Shown here: in pieces, positions 5,850 to 11,653 of the stretch
Layout: every line of letters starts with the position of its first letter
Position numbering within the stretch: the first letter of the stretch is position 1
Source: Candidatus Calditenuaceae archaeon JGI OTU-1
GTDB taxonomy: Archaea > Thermoproteota > Nitrososphaeria_A > Caldarchaeales > Calditenuaceae
Direction: 5' to 3'
Length of the DNA: 13,251 nucleotides
Assembly: GCA_000494145.1 (NCBI GenBank)
Contig: AWOE01000026.1
Coordinates: 293-13,543, forward strand
Translations under genes and position numbers: made by a program
Notes under the pieces: generated by a model
The model's input: only the letters and a program-made list of their open reading frames with translations
The model's database searches: none
Told to the model about the DNA's origin: nothing

Positions 5850-7316
5850 TCACCTGACCAGCGGCAGGGCCCTCAGCGCCGCCTCGGCTGCGGCGAGGAA
5901 CGGAGACGGATAGATCCCTATCACGACGGCGGCCACGGCCAGCAGCACCATCGGGAGGAGCATCGAGAAGCCCGGCTCCCTCGCGGTTCTGGGGTTGGCC
6001 ACCTGAGGCGGCTTCAGGAAGATGGTCTGGATGACCCTGAGGTGATACATCGCACCTATCAGCACGTTCAACACCATGACCACGGCGAAGGGCCAGAAAG
6101 GAGAGGCCAGCGCACCTGCTATGATGATGTACTCGCTGACGAAGGCGTTCAGTCCCGGAAGGCCGGCGAGGCTCAGCGCACCGATCGTGTAGGTTATGCC
6201 CGTGACCGGAAGCGACTTCCCGGCACCGGAGAGCTCGTCGAGGCTCCTCGTGTGGAACGTGTGGATGAAGGAACCGGCGGAGAGGAAGAGCAGGGCCTTG
6301 GCCACCGCGTGATTGAGAACGTGCAAGATGCTCCCGACGAGGCCGAGCTGGTTTCCGAGCGAGAGGCCGAAGACGATGTACCCGATGTTGGCGATGCTGC
6401 TGAAAGCCAGCAACCTCTTGATGTCGTCCTGGAGGGCAGCCATGAGGTTCCCCACGCTCATCGTCACCAGCCCCAGCATCAGCAGCCCCAACTGCCAGCC
6501 GTACTGCTCGAGGGGGAAGACGTTGAGGAGAAACCTCAGCATCCCGTAGACCCCGGTCTTGATGACCACGCCGGAAAGGAGGGCGCTGACCGGCGAGGGA
6601 GCGGCCGGGTGGGCGTCGGGGAGCCAGAAGTGGAAAGGTGCCACGGCCGCGTTGACGGCAAGCCCTCCGATCACGAACGCGAAGGCCGCGACCGACCAGG
6701 TCTCCCTCGATACCGCCTCTGATGCGAGGACGCCCCTCATCCCTGCGAAGGTGAGGTCACCCGATAGGCCGTAGAGGAGGGAGATGCCGAAGAGGAGCGC
6801 GGCCGAACCCGTCGAGCTCATGATGAGGTACTTCAGTGACGCCTCGACCGCCTCCCACTCCCTGTAGTTGAACGCGACGAGAAGGTAGGAGCCGAGGCTC
6901 ATCACCTCCCAGTAAATGAAGAAGGAGATCGCGTCGCCGGCGTAGAAGACGCCCAGCATCCCTATTGCGAGGACGAGCAGCAGCGAGAAGTACTCGGTGT
7001 GCCGCTCGCCTATGTAACCTGCTGAGTAAATCGAGGAGAAGACGAAGATAGCGAGGACCACGAGAGAGAGGAAGTTCGAGAACTGGTCGATCACGATGAC
7101 CGAGCCTGGAATGCCCTCTTCCGGACCGAAGGTCGTGCTGTAGCCGTTGAGGAACTGGACGAGCGTGATGTAGAAGGAGGCCGCGAAGGCGGCGGTGGAG
7201 ATCACCGAGGACGAGTACCTGCTCAAGGCCCTCCCGGAGAGGGAGCCGGTGACGAGCGTAGCCAGGGCCCCTAAGATCAGCACCTCCAGCTGGTCGGGCA
7301 CCGGAAGCAGCCACAT
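5850..7316 (-). CDS. Complex I/Mrp-type antiporter-like subunit (NuoL/M/N-MrpD superfamily)
   Basis: 488-residue polytopic membrane protein of the proton-conducting antiporter family found in NADH:quinone oxidoreductase, Mrp Na+/H+ antiporters and membrane-bound hydrogenases. Key ion-path residues are present: E137 in YWEVMSLGSYLL, K253 in SGVVIKTGVYGMLR, H332/H336/K340 in LHVLNHAVAKALLFLSAG, and E395 in PGLNAFVSEY. The motif PFHFWLPDAHPAAPSPVSALLSG is diagnostic. The length fits a single core subunit without the long C-terminal amphipathic arm of NuoL. The ATG at 7316 is the only good start and lies about 32 bases from a weak TATA-like box. No other complex I or Mrp gene is nearby, so NuoM, NuoN, MrpD and HyfB-type assignments cannot be separated from position. 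It is divergent from pyrD. Confidence 0.88.
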   Translation of the reverse strand: MWLLPVPDQLEVLILGALATLVTGSLSGRALSRYSSSVISTAAFAASFYITLVQFLNGYSTTFGPEEGIPGSVIVIDQFSNFLSLVVLAIFVFSSIYSAGYIGERHTEYFSLLLVLAIGMLGVFYAGDAISFFIYWEVMSLGSYLLVAFNYREWEAVEASLKYLIMSSTGSAALLFGISLLYGLSGDLTFAGMRGVLASEAVSRETWSVAAFAFVIGGLAVNAAVAPFHFWLPDAHPAAPSPVSALLSGVVIKTGVYGMLRFLLNVFPLEQYGWQLGLLMLGLVTMSVGNLMAALQDDIKRLLAFSSIANIGYIVFGLSLGNQLGLVGSILHVLNHAVAKALLFLSAGSFIHTFHTRSLDELSGAGKSLPVTGITYTIGALSLAGLPGLNAFVSEYIIIAGALASPFWPFAVVMVLNVLIGAMYHLRVIQTIFLKPPQVANPRTAREPGFSMLLPMVLLAVAAVVIGIYPSPFLAAAEAALRALPLVR

Positions 7317-7342
7317 CTTCTGCCCGGAACCTGAAGGCTCAG

Positions 7343-7361
7343 CTCAAAAACCTGTTTTGAG
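7343..7361. repeat. 7-bp perfect inverted repeat between the antiporter gene and pyrD
   Basis: CTCAAAA, spacer ACCTG, TTTTGAG. It sits in the 97-base divergent intergenic region, overlapping the most A/T-rich stretch usable as the antiporter gene's promoter. It could be an operator acting on one or both genes. A terminator makes no sense between divergent genes. Confidence 0.45.
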
Positions 7362-7384
7362 GCGACGGCGAGGCCTGAGAGGCT

Positions 7385-7390
7385 GATATT
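7385..7390 (+). promoter_or_regulatory. TATA-like box of pyrD
   Basis: GATATT, centred 26-27 bases before the TTG at 7414; supports a leaderless message and this start codon. Confidence 0.5.
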
Positions 7391-7413
7391 CGCGGACCAG
7401 ATGGTATTCGGGG

Positions 7414-8412
7414 TTGCTGGTCGACGCGGCCTTCAGGGCCCTGCGGCTGATGCCTCCGGAGACGGCCCACTCGCTCGGCCTGAGGGCGCTCAAGTTGGTG
7501 CCGGACCTCTCCCTCGAGGACCCCTCGCTCGAGGTAGAGACGTCGCTGGGCAGGCTGAGGAATCCCATAGGCCTCGCGGCAGGGTTCGACAAGACCGGAG
7601 GGCACGCTCGCCATCTGGCCAAGCTGGGCTTCGGGTACATCACGGTCGGGACCTTCACCGCGAAGCCGAGGAGGGGTAACCCGAGGCCGAGGATCGTGAG
7701 GTTGCCGGATGAACGGGCGCTGGTCAACGCGATGGGCTTCCCGAACCCTGGGATAAGAGAGGCGGTCAGGAGGCTGTCGGCGCTGAAGGACAGGAAAGTT
7801 CCGCTGGTGGTCAGCATCGGAGCCGTCGAGATAGACGAGATGGTCGAGTGTTACCGGCTGGCTCAGCAGGTGGGTGACGGCGTTGAGGTCAACATCTCTT
7901 CGCCCAACACGCCGGAGCTCAGGAGCTACCTCGCCGGAACGAAGTTCAGGGACCTGGTCGACGCTCTGAGACCCCTCATGACGAAGCCGACGTACCTGAA
8001 GGTCCATCCTCCGGTCGAAGGACTCTGGGACTCGGTCCTCAAGGCGGTCGGGGTCTGGCTGGACGCCGGGTTCACCGGCGTCACGGCGGTCAACACGGTC
8101 CCGGTCGAGGAAGGACGCCTCTCCACGGGAAGGGGAGGACTCAGCGGCAGACCGTTGTTCCCTCTGATGCTCAAGGCCGTTCGGGCGTTGAGGGAGAGGT
8201 TCGGCTGGGAGTTCGAGCTCAACGCGGTGGGAGGCATCTTCACAGGCCGCGACGCCCTGGAGGCCCTCTCCGGTGCCGACACGGTCCAGATCTACACCGC
8301 CATGATCTATCGGGGCCCCTACACGGTCCGGAGGATCCTCGAGGAGCTCGTCCTTGAGCTGCGATCGAGGGGGTTGAACGCGGTCGCTGAGTTGAGGAGG
8401 TGGAGGGGCTGA
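7414..8412 (+). CDS. pyrD: Dihydroorotate dehydrogenase, class 2 (quinone-dependent type)
   Basis: 332-residue FMN enzyme that oxidises dihydroorotate to orotate, the fourth step of UMP synthesis. The class 2 hallmark is the extra N-terminal helix region (AFRALRLMPPETAHSLGLRAL, about 6-26), used in family members to dock on the membrane and reach quinone. FMN and substrate motifs: GLAAGFDKTG (53-62, K60), NAMGFPNPG (105-113), VNISSPNT (159-166) with S163 in the position of the class 2 catalytic serine, K196, AVNT (225-228), GGLSGRPL (241-248), AVGGIFTGRDALE (271-283) and QIYTAMIYRGP (292-302). The TTG start at 7414 is supported by TATA spacing and by the family N-terminus. No other pyr gene is adjacent. 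A class 1 assignment is unlikely, given serine instead of cysteine. Confidence 0.93.
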   Translation: MLVDAAFRALRLMPPETAHSLGLRALKLVPDLSLEDPSLEVETSLGRLRNPIGLAAGFDKTGGHARHLAKLGFGYITVGTFTAKPRRGNPRPRIVRLPDERALVNAMGFPNPGIREAVRRLSALKDRKVPLVVSIGAVEIDEMVECYRLAQQVGDGVEVNISSPNTPELRSYLAGTKFRDLVDALRPLMTKPTYLKVHPPVEGLWDSVLKAVGVWLDAGFTGVTAVNTVPVEEGRLSTGRGGLSGRPLFPLMLKAVRALRERFGWEFELNAVGGIFTGRDALEALSGADTVQIYTAMIYRGPYTVRRILEELVLELRSRGLNAVAELRRWRG

Positions 8413-8441
8413 CCAGCCGAAGTTGTTGCCCGGGAAAAATA

Positions 8442-8449
8442 TTTATGAT
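8442..8449 (+). promoter_or_regulatory. Strong TATA box of the coiled-coil gene
   Basis: TTTATGAT, preceded by GAAAAATA as a possible BRE-side A-rich stretch; the box is centred 26 bases before TTG 8472. This is the most A/T-rich promoter inside the window, suggesting good expression and a leaderless mRNA. Confidence 0.7.
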
Positions 8450-8471
8450 ATGCGTTTTGAAATGAATTAGC

Positions 8472-9377
8472 TTGAGTCCGCTGGGAGGAGGGAAGAAGCA
8501 GGAGGAGCTGACCAGCGCGCTCCTCGAGCTGAGGGAGAGGCTCGATTCGCTTCAACAGGAACTGTCGGAGAAGGTGAAGAACCTTCAGGAGACGATAGAA
8601 AACCTGAACCAAGGGGTCGGGAAGATAGGCGAGACGGTCTGGCAGGCGATGGCCGAGGGGACGAAGGAGGTGATGATGGAGGGCATGGAGGCGGCCTTCA
8701 AGGCCCACGCGGAGACGGTGGCGGAGAGGCTGATGGAGGCACTGGACGAGCTGGCCAAGATCAGGGGCGTCATAGAGGCCTACAAGGCCGATCAGGACCG
8801 GTTCGTCGAGTACCTGAAGCTCCAGTACGACACGATCGAGGACTTGATGAAGGCGAAGTCTCTGCTCGAGGAGGAACGCCAGAAGCTGGCGGAGGAGAGG
8901 AGGCGGGTCGAGGAGCTGAGGGAGGAGACGATCCAGCTGAGGGCCGAGCTCGAGGAGAAGGAGCAGGAGATAAAGCAGGTCTACGGCAGGATTCAGGAGC
9001 TTGAGGAGAGGAAGGCGCTGCTCGAGCGGCAGATAAAGGAGATGGAGGACCGTTACTTCAGACTCCTCGAGTCGGCGGCCAAGAAGGTCGAAACGGCCTT
9101 CAACGACCTCGACCGGCGGTTCAGGGTCAGGGAGGCGAGGCTTCTGAGGCTCGCGAGGCTCGAGGAGGTGAAGAAGGAGGAGATCCGGAAGCTGGAGGAG
9201 GAGAAGGCCGTCCTCGAGTCCTACAGGAAGCAGTTCGAGGACCTCATGGAGGACATCCGCCGGCTCGAGAGGAAGAGGGAGCAGCTCGAGTCGGAGATAC
9301 GCAAGCTGGAGTCGCAGAAGATGGCGCTCAGGTACGGAAGGTTCGAGGTCGGCGAGGGAGAGCTGAAGGAGGGTTAG
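8472..9377 (+). CDS. Long coiled-coil protein, function unknown
   Basis: 301-residue, highly charged protein that is almost wholly helical. Apart from P3 it has no proline, and it has no cysteine. Residues 9-48 and about 85-285 show heptad-like spacing of Leu/Ile among Glu/Lys/Arg; 50-82 (VGKIGETVWQAM, VMMEGMEAAF) is a more methionine- and alanine-rich amphipathic stretch. The C-terminal 15 residues (RYGRFEVGEGELKEG) leave the coiled coil. There is no Walker motif or SMC-type head, no signal peptide and no membrane segment. It could be a structural rod, a scaffold or a partner of chromosome or cell-division proteins; the sequence does not decide. TTG 8472 is fixed by the TATA box 26 bases upstream. 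It is followed by a convergent gene 16 bases away. Confidence 0.82.
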   Translation: MSPLGGGKKQEELTSALLELRERLDSLQQELSEKVKNLQETIENLNQGVGKIGETVWQAMAEGTKEVMMEGMEAAFKAHAETVAERLMEALDELAKIRGVIEAYKADQDRFVEYLKLQYDTIEDLMKAKSLLEEERQKLAEERRRVEELREETIQLRAELEEKEQEIKQVYGRIQELEERKALLERQIKEMEDRYFRLLESAAKKVETAFNDLDRRFRVREARLLRLARLEEVKKEEIRKLEEEKAVLESYRKQFEDLMEDIRRLERKREQLESEIRKLESQKMALRYGRFEVGEGELKEG

Positions 9378-9393
9378 GGAGGTCCGGCTGAGA

Positions 9394-9786
9394 TCACCGT
9401 TTGGCCTCCGACCTCTCGAGCTTCTCGACGATCTCGAAGAGCAGCTGTGCCGCCTCGCTCACCTCGGTCAGCTCGTCCTCTATCCTCTCGAGACGCTCCC
9501 TGATCTCGTCGATCGCCTGGAGGACCCTCTGCTTGAACTCCTCGTCCTCAGCCATACCCGGTCCCGGCCCCCGCGAGGTCTGGAGCCCCTCGATCCGGCG
9601 CCTCAGCTCCTCGATCCTCCGGTCGTCCTCCTCGAGGTACCTCTCTGCGTCCTCGAACCACTCCCGCACCACGTCGAAGGCCCTTTTCACCGACTCGAAG
9701 GTCGGAACCGGTCCGCTGGGCGTCTCTATGTAGTCCAGCTGGAGCCAGACCTCGTCCCCCTCCGATGAGGACATGCCCGACCGCAT
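9394..9786 (-). CDS. Small helical, acidic protein, function unknown
   Basis: 130-residue soluble protein with a short N-terminal part (DEVWLQLDYIETPSGPVPTFES) and two charged helical segments, about 31-69 and 79-126, separated by a glycine/proline linker SRGPGPG (71-77). Both helices have coiled-coil-like Leu/Ile spacing. I do not recognise the family. ATG 9786 is favoured because TTTATC on the minus strand is centred about 24 bases upstream; ATG 9774 (four codons later) is the main alternative, and the frame stays open upstream to 9840 without a matching promoter. It is convergent with the long coiled-coil gene, so a physical partnership is possible but unproven. Confidence 0.7.
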   Translation of the reverse strand: MRSGMSSSEGDEVWLQLDYIETPSGPVPTFESVKRAFDVVREWFEDAERYLEEDDRRIEELRRRIEGLQTSRGPGPGMAEDEEFKQRVLQAIDEIRERLERIEDELTEVSEAAQLLFEIVEKLERSEAKR

Positions 9787-9805
9787 AGCAGAGGTATCCG
9801 GCTCT

Positions 9806-9813
9806 GATAAAGC
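9806..9813 (-). promoter_or_regulatory. TATA-like box of the 130-residue helical protein
   Basis: On the minus strand AAGCTTTATCAG, centred about 24 bases before ATG 9786. Confidence 0.5.
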
Positions 9814-9843
9814 TTGAAGGCGGCCTTTCGGACCAACCAACCG

Positions 9844-10065
9844 TCAGCCCAGCTCCATCTTGCACTTCGGGCACCTCCCCTTGCTCGAGAGGATGGCGGT
9901 GTAACAGAAGGAGTGGAAGGTGGCACCGCAGTGGGGGCACTTGCTGGTGGCGTGCGAAGGGTCGATCTCGAGGAGGCACGAGTCGCAGACGGCACCCCAG
10001 TACCACTCGCCCGCCTTCCTGCCCTCCACCACGACCGGCGTCCTGAACCGCCTCACCGGCCCCAT
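9844..10065 (-). CDS. 73-residue RING/PHD-like treble-clef zinc-finger protein
   Basis: Small protein with eight likely zinc ligands: C27-x2-C30-x12-C43-x2-C46-x4-H51-x2-C54-x10-C65-P-x-C68. This C4-H-C3 order with CPHC...FH..C...CPKC resembles cross-braced RING, PHD or RINGv fingers, and would hold two zinc ions. In eukaryotes such folds act as ubiquitin ligases or histone readers; in archaea the role is unknown, and a plain pair of zinc ribbons is an alternative. The N-terminus (RRFRTPVVVEGRKAGEWYWGAVC) looks like beta strands leading into the finger. ATG 10065 has an upstream TTTTAAA box 21 bases away. Downstream is the helical protein gene, with its own promoter; upstream is the divergent DUF211 gene. 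Confidence 0.8.
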   Translation of the reverse strand: MGPVRRFRTPVVVEGRKAGEWYWGAVCDSCLLEIDPSHATSKCPHCGATFHSFCYTAILSSKGRCPKCKMELG

Positions 10066-10082
10066 TCATCCTCTTACTCCCC

Positions 10083-10089
10083 TTTAAAA
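10083..10089 (-). promoter_or_regulatory. TATA box of the zinc-finger gene
   Basis: TTTTAAA on the minus strand, centred 21 bases before ATG 10065, in the 79-base divergent region shared with DUF211. Confidence 0.55.
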
Positions 10090-10099
10090 CGTAGCTTGG

Positions 10100-10108
10100 C
10101 TTATATCC
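10100..10108 (+). promoter_or_regulatory. TATA box of the DUF211-VIT operon
   Basis: CTTATATCC; a start 26 bases downstream would fall at about 10130, some 15 bases before GTG 10145. GGTGAG at 10130-10135 then serves as ribosome-binding site, so this transcript seems to carry a short leader, unlike most others here. Confidence 0.6.
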
Positions 10109-10144
10109 GGGGTCCGACAGAACCATCCCGGTGAGGGTTCGAAG

Positions 10145-10438
10145 GTGGGCGAAAGAGCGGTTGACAGGGCCACCATAACGAGGCTGGTCCTCGACGTCCT
10201 GAAACCCCACCAGCCCAGCATAGTGGAGTTCGCGGTAGCGCTCGCCAGAATCAAGGGTGTGGAGCGCGTCGACTCTTCGGTGGTTGAGGTGGACGCCGAG
10301 ACGGAGACGATCAAGGTCGTGGTCGAGGGCAGGGACCTGGAGGTCGAGACGATCGCTGAGACGATCAGGAAACTGGGAGGCGTCGTCCACTCGGTCGATG
10401 CGGTCGTCGCCGAGGTCAGGAGGCCCGAGCGGAGGTGA
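10145..10438 (+). CDS. DUF211 family protein
   Basis: 97-residue protein matching the archaeal DUF211 family almost end to end: LVLDVLKPHQPSIVEFAVAL (about 15-34), IKGVERVDSSVVEVDAETE, TIKVVVEGRDLEVETI, and GGVVHSVDAVVAEV near the end. The fold is ferredoxin-like; a structure is known from a methanogen homologue and shows a ring-like oligomer, but the biochemical role is not established. The start is GTG at 10145, with GGTGAG (10130-10135) at ribosome-binding distance. The stop overlaps the ATG of the next gene (TGATG), so the two are translationally coupled. That neighbour is a VIT1/CCC1-like membrane protein, which suggests a regulatory or metal-sensing role for DUF211 here; this is inference. 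Confidence 0.9.
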   Translation: MGERAVDRATITRLVLDVLKPHQPSIVEFAVALARIKGVERVDSSVVEVDAETETIKVVVEGRDLEVETIAETIRKLGGVVHSVDAVVAEVRRPERR

Positions 10439-11034
10439 TGGGGACGCTCAGGAGGATCCGGGCCGTCCTCGAGATGGCGAGGGCCGCCGACTTCGCGAGG
10501 CGTGTGGCAGTGATGAACTTCTTCGACGGCGTCACCATAGGTACCGGGCTCGTGCTGGGGCTCTTCCTTTCGGGCAACTTCAGCTACCAGGCCTCGCTGC
10601 TCACGGTCCTCTCGGTGGCCGTCGGCTCGGCGATCTCCGGGTTCACGGGGGCTTGGATGGCCGAGAGGATCGAGCAGGAGTACCGGCTCAGGAGGCTCGA
10701 GGAGGCGATCCTCGCGGACCTCAGGGGAACGCTCTACCAGAGGGCGGCCCAGAGGGCTCCTGTCCTGGTGGGGACCTTCAACGGCCTCTCGGCTGCGGCG
10801 GGCGTCGGCATAGTGGGAGTTCCCTTCCTCGCGTCGCTGCTCACGGGGTCCGATCCGCTTCTCGGGACATGGGCCTCCGTCGCCGTATCGGTGACGTCCC
10901 TCACCGTCGTAGGTCTCGTGCTGGAGAGGGCGATGAGGCTGAACCCGATCTTCGCCGTCAAGAGAATCCTGGCCGCCGGGCTTGCGACGATGCTTCTGGT
11001 GCTCGCGATAGACCTCTTCGTGAGGGCGCTTTAA
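10438..11034 (+). CDS. VIT1/CCC1-like membrane protein (TIGR00267-type)
   Basis: 198-residue membrane protein. It has the family layout: a first helix with DGVTIGTGLVLGLFLSG (30-46), a second with SAISGFTGAWMAERIEQEY leading into a charged cytoplasmic segment (RLRRLEEAILADLRG), then helices around VLVGTFNGLSAAAGVGIVGVPFLASLL, VSVTSLTVVGLVLERAM and AAGLATMLLVLAIDLFV. VIT1/CCC1 proteins move Fe2+ or Mn2+; the archaeal branch has not been well characterised, so metal transport is inferred. ATG 10438 forms TGATG with the DUF211 stop; GTG 10435 would add one residue but overlaps the GGAGG at 10431-10435. Stop is TAA, 41 bases before the next gene. Confidence 0.82.
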   Translation: MGTLRRIRAVLEMARAADFARRVAVMNFFDGVTIGTGLVLGLFLSGNFSYQASLLTVLSVAVGSAISGFTGAWMAERIEQEYRLRRLEEAILADLRGTLYQRAAQRAPVLVGTFNGLSAAAGVGIVGVPFLASLLTGSDPLLGTWASVAVSVTSLTVVGLVLERAMRLNPIFAVKRILAAGLATMLLVLAIDLFVRAL

Positions 11035-11044
11035 CCGTAACAAG

Positions 11045-11051
11045 ACTTTTG
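11045..11051 (+). promoter_or_regulatory. TATA-like box of the phosphodiesterase gene
   Basis: ACTTTTG, centred 28 bases before GTG 11076; weak match, spacing compatible with a leaderless start. Confidence 0.4.
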
Positions 11052-11075
11052 CCGGGGCGCTTCGTCACGAACGTC

Positions 11076-11585
11076 GTGAGGGTCGCCGTCCTTTCGGACA
11101 CCCACGACAACCTGCAGAAGCTCAGGGCTGCCCTCTCGATCGCGAAGGAGAGATGCGTGGAGGCGGTGATCCACCTCGGAGACTTCACAAGCCCCTTCAC
11201 GCTGAGAGAGCTGTATGGATCCGCTCCGAGGGTCGTCGCTGTCCTCGGGAACAACGACGGCGATCCGCTGGCCCTCCACCGCACAGCATCGGCCTCCGAC
11301 GTAGAGCTTCAGCACTGGCCCCACGAGTTAGAGCTCGGAGGGAGAAGGCTTCTGCTGATCCACGGCTTCGGCTCGGCGGAGACGCTGATCAGGGTCGTCG
11401 AGGCCCTTGCGGGGTCCGGGAGGTGGGACGCCGTGCTCTACGGTCACACCCACAGGCTGGACATCCGCAGGGTAGGAGAGGCCCTCGTCCTGAACCCGGG
11501 CGAGATCTACGGAGGCCTGACGGGCAGGTCCACCTTCGCTCTCCTCGAGACCGACCGGATGGAGGCTGAGGTCGTCGAGGTTTGA
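11076..11585 (+). CDS. YfcE/MJ0936-type metallophosphoesterase
   Basis: 169-residue soluble enzyme of the calcineurin-like phosphoesterase superfamily, the small MJ0936/YfcE phosphodiesterase branch. All metal-ligand motifs are in order: SDTHDN (D8, H10), HLGD (D36), GNND (N59, D61), IHGFG (H96) and GHTH (H124, H126), followed by NPGE (140-143), where NPGS is usual. Homologues hydrolyse phosphodiester bonds with Mn2+ or Ni2+; the natural substrate is unknown. GTG 11076 gives the standard N-terminus (VRVAVLSDTH); the frame is open far upstream, but that would overlap the VIT-like gene and is not credible. The gene may have its own weak promoter or be read from the DUF211 operon, 41 bases upstream. 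Confidence 0.92.
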   Translation: MRVAVLSDTHDNLQKLRAALSIAKERCVEAVIHLGDFTSPFTLRELYGSAPRVVAVLGNNDGDPLALHRTASASDVELQHWPHELELGGRRLLLIHGFGSAETLIRVVEALAGSGRWDAVLYGHTHRLDIRRVGEALVLNPGEIYGGLTGRSTFALLETDRMEAEVVEV

Positions 11586-11623
11586 GGGCCGCTCAGGGGA
11601 GGGTCGTGGAAAGCGACATGAAC

Positions 11624-11630
11624 CTATAAG
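11624..11630 (+). promoter_or_regulatory. TATA box of argG
   Basis: CTATAAG, centred 27 bases before GTG 11654; leaderless start expected. Confidence 0.65.
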
Positions 11631-11653
11631 AGCGCTCCTTCACGTCTCCATCC

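Noticed and set aside
5713..5853. 46-codon minus-strand frame whose GTG overlaps the stop of the antiporter gene (GTGA).
   Set aside because: The junction looks like coupling, but third codon positions are only about 63% G/C, clearly lower than expected from neighbouring genes, the end overlaps the TATA box of the next gene, and the peptide matches nothing I know. It could still be a real small gene.
10084..11043. 319-codon minus-strand frame opposite DUF211 and the VIT-like gene.
   Set aside because: The plus strand carries two recognised families with coupled starts; the antisense frame is a composition artefact.
10257..11075. Open upstream extension of the phosphodiesterase frame, which would make a 442-residue protein.
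   Set aside because: It runs through the DUF211 and VIT-like genes in another frame, is not protein-like, and the enzyme domain begins exactly at GTG 11076.
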